64,000 nt of DNA from NCBI GenBank assembly GCA_034401795.1, contig CM067371.1, positions 76,280,833 through 76,344,832 of the forward strand, written 5' to 3'. Positions 52,301 through 61,459 of the stretch are shown in pieces. This DNA is from Chaetoderma sp. LZ-2023a. Its lineage: Eukaryota > Mollusca > Caudofoveata > Chaetodermatida > Chaetodermatidae. Under the pieces are notes generated by a model that saw only the letters and a list, made by a program, of their open reading frames with translations, had not been told where the DNA came from and did no database searches. Position numbers and translations under genes: made by a program. Position 1 is the first letter of the stretch. Every line of letters begins with the position of its first letter.

Positions 52301-55300
52301 GGGACATATTTTCCCAGAGGAACCGAGTCACTAATATTCTTCTATAAGAAATTAGGTTTTTATCTACTTTTTGAGAAAAATTTGCAGAATAACCAGTTGA
52401 TTTCATAGAAATAATGTCTAAATGGTGAGCACTAAGTTCAATTTAGTAGCCGTTTCCATAATTATGTATTATAGATATGGCTGGAATGCCACTCCATTAT
52501 ATTTCTAGAACTCAAAATAATTTTTGAGCGAATAACGGAGTACTGCACCGCTGTGACTGGTAACTTGCTATTTATAAGTACCCAGTACACTTACTTTAAA
52601 ACACTGTTTCCAATGTGAATTGGCTGCTTTAGGGTGACACATTTGGATGGTCACTCAAAACTCTTATTCCAGAATGTGGTGGCCTCAGTATGGTAGTATT
52701 TGTGTCAACTTAACTTTGTAATGGTCATGCTGGCCAAAACGGCATCTGCAGGTGATTTGAGAAATGTTTATTTGCAGATCAAGAAGACAATTTTTTGAAA
52801 ATTTACTACTGGAATGACTGGCTCGGTTACCGAGCTAGTCATTCTAGTGGTAAATTTTCAAAAATTATCTCTTGGCCTGTAAATTTACACCGATTAAGCA
52901 TTGCCTTTGGTTTTCTTTATCATAAACCTTTTAATAATAAAACCTGCCAAAACTGCCTCTAATTTCAGAGCAACAGGAAGATACCATTTTTTTAATTCGA
53001 GTGGTACATAATTTGCAAAAATTATCTTCTATTGCCCTGTAAATGGGAATTCAATGAGAAAAATGTTAAATTTTCTTTACAAATGTTGAGCATTAAATGG
53101 TTAATGGATATAAGTGGCAATTTGAGCTTTTTGAGGCACTGTTGACACACAAGGGGTTACTGGACATGTTAACCATGTCCTCTTCATGGCACGATCAGGC
53201 CTATGAAAAGAACTAGATGTTAAACCCTTTCACTTATATACATGTATGGATCACCTATGCTTCAAGTTCAGAGAAACCATACAAGAAATATGTTGAATAT
53301 TTTTTAATTAACTTGCCCAGAAGCCACTGCTAAGGCTGAATGTGCAGCACAATACAAAAATAAATATAACGCTTATTAGATTTTCTCAAAACTACCGCAA
53401 CGAATGCGAGTGACATGATTTTGAAACTGACTACGCCACACTAATTTCAGAATTAAACAAGAGGCCCAAGGGGCCTGTATCACTCACCTGGATCATAGGC
53501 ATTTCAACTAGAATGGTCATTAACAATAAGAACTCTTAATGAGTTGAGCAGACTTGTAACAAGAAAACAGAGGCCATGTTTCTCTATGTATTAACCTCTC
53601 TTGAACAAACTTTAATGGCCCATAGTCACCAATATTATGTCTCCCAAATTTCGGCCCAATCCATTCAGTGGCTCGGGAGAAGTCGCTTTCATGAAAACCA
53701 GGCCATCTGATGGCCGGTCAACCATTTGGGAAATCAAGTTCCCTTGAACAAACTTGGTTCAGCTCGTGCTCTAAATGGTATTTTATGAGTTTTCAATCAA
53801 TCGCTCAAACAGTTTTGGCGAAGATTTTTAAAGACATTTCTAAAAATCGACCAAAATCCATGATTGCTGCTGGCTAAATTGGCTTCATTTGAACAAACTT
53901 AAAGGGAAACACCAGACCCTCTATACTACTTTGTATAAAATGAATCTACAGACTGTAGTTTTCAAAAATATAATTGTAAGCTCTGTGCTCAAATTAGAAA
54001 TGTATAACTTCGTTATTTAAACATGTGATACATTAGTTAAATTTCTATTCCCAGATGAGGCGCACGACGTCATAGGTTGAACATTTTTTTCTCGCTGTCA
54101 TCCAATGAAATTGGCAATAAAATTGTGAATTGTGTTTTATAAGTGGGTTCTCTTTAGCGGTGTTAGGAATGTATAAACTATATTTGCGGAATGTTGACGA
54201 ATATATACTGACAGTCCTTTGTCTGATGGTGCAGATTTTGACAATCAAGTTTTGATCTTGAGATAAAAGAATGACAGGATAGAATAGGTACATCAGTACA
54301 AATGTGCAATTGCCACTTTTGAAGCAGCACTCTCACCGACGCTACGGCAGATAATGTTATTAAACTTTCATCTATTAACATGAGAGTTTAAATAGGTCTT
54401 ACATACATCCCAATACATCTTTAGATACTTATATTTTCATACTGGCCTCAAAACTTCACGAGATATTGTAATATTCATGTAATTGACAGGCATCTTCATA
54501 GAAAATGGCCACCTTACGGTTTGGCAACTAACGTATAAAAATAACAAATAAATTCCATAAATTTGCGAGTGTGATAAACGTCTCAATCTATTCAATCTGT
54601 ACATATATAAATGATGTCGATAGCGCTACTACCGATAGAGATATCACCATCCAAATGCATGCACGGATGGGATTCTACCTATGACATCATAGGTTTAATT
54701 AACTCGCAGAAAATTATAGCAACGTAGCATTTTTTAACACCATTTTAATCAGATTTATATATAAATGTCACAGGAAACTTTAAATTTCCCATTGCTTTAG
54801 TATGGGAGCTTTTGGTGGGGGTAAATGATCAAAGATGGTCGCCAAACCGTTCATCCGACAATTTCGAATGGCAAATTTCAAATCATAATACGCAAAAACA
54901 TACTTAAAATCAATTTCGACCTCAAAATCCATCAAATTAAAAAATCCAATATGGCCACCAAACATGCTACATTTTGATTGGCCCATGACGGCCATCTTTT
55001 TTTACGGATCAACTTAACCTTGAACAAACTTTAATGGCCCTTAATCCCTAATCATGTCTCCCCAATTTTGGCCTGATCACTTCTGCGGTTCTGGAGAAGT
55101 CGTTTTCACGAAAACTAGGTCATCCAAGATGGCCACGAAACTATTTGGCCAATCAAGTTTCCTTGAACAAACTTGGTTCAGGCTCTTGCCCTAGATGATA
55201 TTTCATGAGTTCTGAAACAATCCCTCAAGCGGTTTTGGAGATTTTGCCGTATCTAAGAATCGGTTGAAATCCAAGATGACCAACGGCCAAATTGGCCGAT

Positions 55301-58300
55301 CGGCTTCATTTGAACAAACTTGGATCCCTATGGCCTAAGGATGCTTCCTGCCAAACATAATTCAAATCGGCCCAGTGGTTCATGAGAAGTTGTTTAAAGG
55401 AAAGGTTGACGGACGGACGGACACATGGCGGATGGTCGCCATGGCATAAGCTCACTTGGTCTTTCAGGCCAGGTGAGCTAAAAATTATGTGATAACATAG
55501 TTAATATAAATTTCTATATTTTCACTTGGTCTGCCATAGCTGAGAAAGTTGGACAATGACAAATTCAAGGGTTTTCAATTCCGGCTAAATTCAAGGACTT
55601 GAAAATGCAACATTCTTTCAAGGATTTTCAAGGCGTTGGGAACCATGACATATAATTATATATATATATATATATCCCGTTTTTAAATACCAGCCTGAAA
55701 TCAATAACTGTATTGCAAAAAAAGATCTCTGCTGCTAGTGCCATAATAATTGTAGTTAGCCTCCATGCTTACCGGTATTTCGGTTTTTTCACAGCTTTTG
55801 GTGCTCAAACTCGTTACAACGGGTTCAAAATCAGGATGAATATGGCCCTGAACTGCAGTTTAGGATGCCAGGCGTGTGAGACTAGCCAGACTTGTTTGTT
55901 GACATTTTGAGGAAATGGTTGTCGGAAGAATTAGGATTTTAATTTTCCATAAATTTTCCATAGCGGTATCACAAAATATTGAAATTTCCATAGTTTTTCA
56001 AGCCCTGGAAAATAGTTTCTTAATTTTCCATACTTTTTCCAGACTTCCATACTTGCGCATGAATCCTGTAGATGCTATGATAAATTGTCAACATCCCTGA
56101 ATATCAGACAAATATTTCATGATATCACACTTTGAGCCATGTGGATGAGTACAATGTCCCCTCCGCAACAAATGATTCTTAGTTTTACACTCTTGAGCAA
56201 CTGAAGATATATTTGCTATGGGAGACTGAACAGCAATAACAGTCTCTCAATCAGTCTAGACAATGCTAGAAGTTATCACCAACTGCTAGTTCATGTACGC
56301 ATGTCTCCTCCACCATAGGCCAATACTGCTGAATTGGCCCATTACGCATTGAACGGAATCATGTTATACAAGGATGTAAGGATAGCTTACAAGATTTCTG
56401 GAAATTTTTGGGAAAACCTAAGATGGCCACCAAAGAATTGACCAGGCCAAACACCAGTTAGAAATGTTGAAGCCTAGTACCACACCAGAATTATTTCACC
56501 TAAATTTCGTTGAAATCAAGCCATTGACTAAGGTCAGTAAGGAGTAGCATATCAAAGAAATTCAGTTTCAGAAAATCCCAGATGGCCATCAGAAAAATTC
56601 ACTAACCAAAAGCAAAATTTATTTAAAACCTCTCAAGTGGTTTAGGCGATATGTTTAAAGGATTTCCGGATATTTTCTGATCATTCAAGATGGCCACCGG
56701 GAAAAATTGATCAATCAAAATTTAGACGAAGTTCTGAAGCTACATGTACCACCATAAGACCCTTCCAGCTATAATCTGCGGTTTAGATGTACTTCCAAAA
56801 AGAAAATTTATGTACGAAGGCCGGTATGGCATAAACTCAGCGGGTCATTTTGGCCAGGCGAGCAAAAAATCCAAAATGGTCGCTAAAAGCTACATTCTGA
56901 TTGGCCCATATGGCGACATTTACTACCTATCAAATTCCTGTGAACACAATTTGCTATTGATTAAGTTTCTTGAGTTTTGAATCAATCGTTCCAAGTAGCT
57001 TCAGAGAACAAATTTAACCGTAATAAGGAAAAATTAGTTACCTCTCCGGGATGTAGAAATTGTTTGAGTGTAGCTTTCGTGACCATCTCAGTCACTTCAT
57101 CAGCACTAACTGACGGTCACTGGCAACGTCACTCTGGTCAGTTCTTGTGGAGACATGTGACAGTATCTACAAATCTACAAGCATCAACCAACCATGAACA
57201 GATGGTCACTTCATCAGCACTAACTGACGGTCACTGGCAACGTCACTCTGGTCAGTTCTTGTGGAGACATGTGACAGTATCTACAAATCTACAAGCATCA
57301 ACCAACCATGAACAGAGACGAGGGCTACCGTATACCAGCAGTCTACCAGTCCATGCTGTCACGTGACTCCACAAGAACTGCCCAGAGTGACGTTGCCAGC
57401 GACCTCAGTTAGTGCTGAAGAAGTGACCAAGGTGGTCACGAAAGCTACACGCAAACAATTTCTACATCCCGGAGGTAACTAATTTTTCCTTATTATGAAT
57501 CATCCTGGGATCGGGACCAACTTTTTCAGAAATAAATTTAAACGCGTTTATAAAAATAGTGCAAAATCTAAGATGGCTACCTCACAAGTCAACTTCATTT
57601 GAACAACCTTACAATTCAATTCCCTAACCTTTTAATACTCATATCAGCAAAAAACGGCTTCTGAAGTAGTCCTGAGAATAAAGCCAGTCATTCCAGTGGT
57701 AAATTTTCAAAAATAGTCTTCTATTGGTCTGCAAATGTACATTTTCTAATTGAAATTTTCGTGAACAAATTTGAGGGTTAAAGAGCTAATGATGTTTCCT
57801 CATAAATTTGGCCGAAATCAGTCCAGGGGTTTTTGAGTTGTTTAAAGGAAAAGTTGACGGATGACAGTCACCAAGGCATAAGCTTACTTGGCCTATCACT
57901 AAGTACTAGAACATAAATATTAGTCATACTAACCTCTCCTATCACACCACTGTAGAAAACTTTAAAGACTTCATATAATCCAAATTTGCAGAGACCCTGC
58001 ATAGAGTAGCCAAAGAAAGTTGGTGCCCATCCTTTTCCTAAAGCGCGAAACCCTTCTTCTGCAACAGTCAGACGGAAACCAGTACCAATGTTCTTATATT
58101 TAGATGGGTTGACCTGGATTCGACATTTGATCAAATCAAGTGGAACAATTCCGGTATGAGTGATCCCGCAGCTAAGAATACCACCAAAACCGCACAGTAC
58201 AAAGTATTTTGTGGACCCAAATTCACAGCTGTAACCTGCAAATACAAATAATAAACCACATAATGAAATGATCAGGTTTCACAGTGGGTCAAAGAATAGC

Positions 58301-61300
58301 CAGACCTTATTAGAGCAAGAGTTAGTGAATCTCAATACATGCCAGCAAAATATACATGATGGAAGTATGACCAAGTTCTGCGAATAGTTATTCTTACGAA
58401 TATTCAGACAATTTTGTCATAGCACAAAAATGGCGGAGAACCGGTTCACCATGGAACTACTACTAACTCGTACTAAGGTATTATTAATAGGTGGGTTTTT
58501 TTAATTTCACTAATTACTTTTGGTGAGTTAGCCGCTTTCTTTAACCCTTTAACACGCCATTAATTTTAATTTCTCATAGAAAATGTCCATTTACAGACCA
58601 AGAAGACTATTTTTGAAAACTTACCACTGGAATGACTGGCTAGATTATCAAGCCAGTCATTCCAGTGGTAAATTTTCAAAAATAGTCTTCTCTTGGTCTG
58701 TAAATGGACATTTCTCAAGACCAATGCAGACGCCATTCCGGGCACTATGATTGTCACATCGCCATTCCTTATTTTGATTTTGTTTGTAAATAAACAGCTG
58801 TCAGATTTAAAGCGTGACTCAGTATTTGAATTCGAAATGTGTGAAAAATGCATCAAGATTCAAGATTCTTTATTTCCATATAGGTAAATAATTTAACAAT
58901 TCAATACAGGCATCCACCAAAGGCAAAGCCTATGATGCGGTGGACCCTTGACATATAACATAAATTTATAATATTATGTTTACATTTATAAATTGATTTA
59001 TATAACATGTACATGGATATTTGATATTACAAATGACAGAGTACGATACGATACATATATGAATTGTTTACATTTAAACAAATTACATGTGGAGACATGA
59101 CTTATGACAGAAAATTTTACATAACGGCTGGGGGGGGGGGGGGGAAGAGGGGCGGTGGAGGGAGTGGAGTGACCATCTTGCAGAGCATTATTACTATTCA
59201 GTGAAATTAGGATTATTATACTCATTATCCGTTACATTTCTCATCCGTATTACATGTATACTCATGCTGAATAATAATGATAACAACAACAATATCATTA
59301 TTATTACCATTATCATCATTGTCGCATTGTTATTATCATTATGCTCAATAATAATAATATCACTTTTAACACCATTAATATTATTTACATGTATTATTAT
59401 TATTATTATTACTATTATCATTATTATTATTATCATTATTGTCGCATTGTTATTACCATTATGCTCAACAACAATAACAACAAAAATATTATTAACACCA
59501 TTACTATTATTTACATGTATTATTATTGTTATTATTTTTATCAACATCATCATCATCAGTATTATCATTATAATGATTATTATTATTATCATGTGTAATT
59601 ATTGTTGTCACCATTATTATTATTTTTATTATTATTGTCAAATTATTATTATCATTATATTTAATAATAACAATAACAACGACAATACCATTACCATTAT
59701 TTACATTTATTTTTTTCTTTTATATTTTTATTATCATCATTATTACTATCACATTTCTCAAGGCTACTGCAAAGGTCGGTTTTGGCCGTCTTGACCATTA
59801 AAGGGGACAAAATGAGTATGATTGTTTTTAACAAACTTTGTTGGCTGTATAAGTTTATCTAGATATACAGGATCCCTGCAAAGAAAACCAAATAAAAATA
59901 CATCCAGTATAATATTAGGCCTGTAATCAAAGAAATTTTACGAAATTTAGAAATTCGTTGACGGAGCCTGAACATACAGGGTTTTTCACAATATATAATA
60001 CAGGTGTATATATTTTGAATTCAGCAGCAAAATCGAAACATTATGTCAGTATCTTATAGCGCAAGATCTCATCTTTCTAATGGTAAATAACATGACATGT
60101 TGGCACCAAAAGGTCAATGCTTATTATGCACTTGAAACCGCAAACTAAATCTAAATCTGAGACCTGACATGATCTTAAAATCTATCAATTCCATTTCCAA
60201 TTCCGGAATTAACCATGAATAGTTATGTCACTTATGTAGTGTTAAGTTTTTGGGTTGTTTTTTTTATCAGTGTCACTAGAAGCCAGGGTTAATGCGAACA
60301 CGAAGTGCTGGTTGTTGTCCTTAAATTTTTTAATAACTGGTTCTACTGGAGGGATATTCTCCATTTGGCTTCACAGAGGGGGGGGGGGGGGGGGAGAGTT
60401 ACCCCTATGATTGTGGAGTGTAAGGATACGTTTAGACTTGGCCCGGCCTCTGTGTGGTGGGGGTGGGGAATGGGTAAAAAAAATTGATTATAACGTAACT
60501 CCTCCAAAACCATTGGACGGAACTCAACAAATTTGGTATCTGAGGTACCCATATGACTGCAGAGCGCAAAAGGTCATTTACATTTGGCTCGGTCCCCAGG
60601 CATGTCAGGGGTGTTCAGCTGAGGTGAGTTACTATTCTTTTCATTTTACATGGGAACGAATGGATAAGTGAATTATAGGAAGCGATAACCTGGGTTTGTG
60701 TCAAATATTGCCACCAAGGTCGATTAAGAGGCGCGCTACCAAGCAGTGGCGGAGCTCAGCCTCTGCAACAGTTGAACATATAAGGTGCTCTGACTCTTCC
60801 AGCCCTATCAGTGTGTCCAAATATCTGTCACAGGGGTGGGTTGCGTAAGAGCAGACTCGGACTAGTTAGGTGAACATGGAGATTTGCAATGGCACGTCAT
60901 CGACCGAGCATTCTAGTTTTAGAGCATGTTTTATTTCAATGAATGTTAGCTAGTTACTAACATTAAATTGACAGCATTTGTCGAGATAAAATTCCTACGC
61001 TTTTATGCAATCTGCAAAAATGTGCTTACACCCTCCAATGCGATGATAGGTGCACCAATTCACGATACGGAAACTGTATCAGCGATACAGCTGATCCCAC
61101 ATATGTAAAATTTGATGAATACGGTAGGTTACAAATCTTGGGGAATCCCTATTACATTTTACAAACATCGATAGCGAACAAAGAGTCTCAGGAAATCTCG
61201 GCACTCGCGTTACTTTGCATTTCAGCCACCATTGCTGGCAGCCCCTAAAATATGTTTGCCATTAAATTATGATCTACCCAATATAGTATCTTTAACATGA

Positions 61301-61380
61301 CAATTTATCTTTAACGTTAGTGACATCACAGGCCTTTGAATTTTCGTCCATCCATCCCTCTACCACATATTCCCCCTACT

Positions 61381-61459
<79 letters not shown>

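Noticed and set aside
57091-57318. Two 114-bp direct repeats considered as a CRISPR-like array
   Set aside because: Only two abutting units, no spacers, animal intron context.
56977-57366. 129-codon frame with a repeated segment of about 38 residues
   Set aside because: The repeat is explained by the 114-bp tandem unit (divisible by three) in the fold-back element; no known domain.
59201-59794. 197-codon frame rich in Ile, Asn and Tyr
   Set aside because: It is a translation of ATT/ATC trinucleotide repeats; no domain and no codon structure.
60305-60671. Small frames around the G run near 60380
   Set aside because: Short, low complexity, no homology recognised.
61385-61455. AT repeat as a stand-alone microsatellite
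   Set aside because: It sits inside the arms of the fold-back element and is described as part of it.
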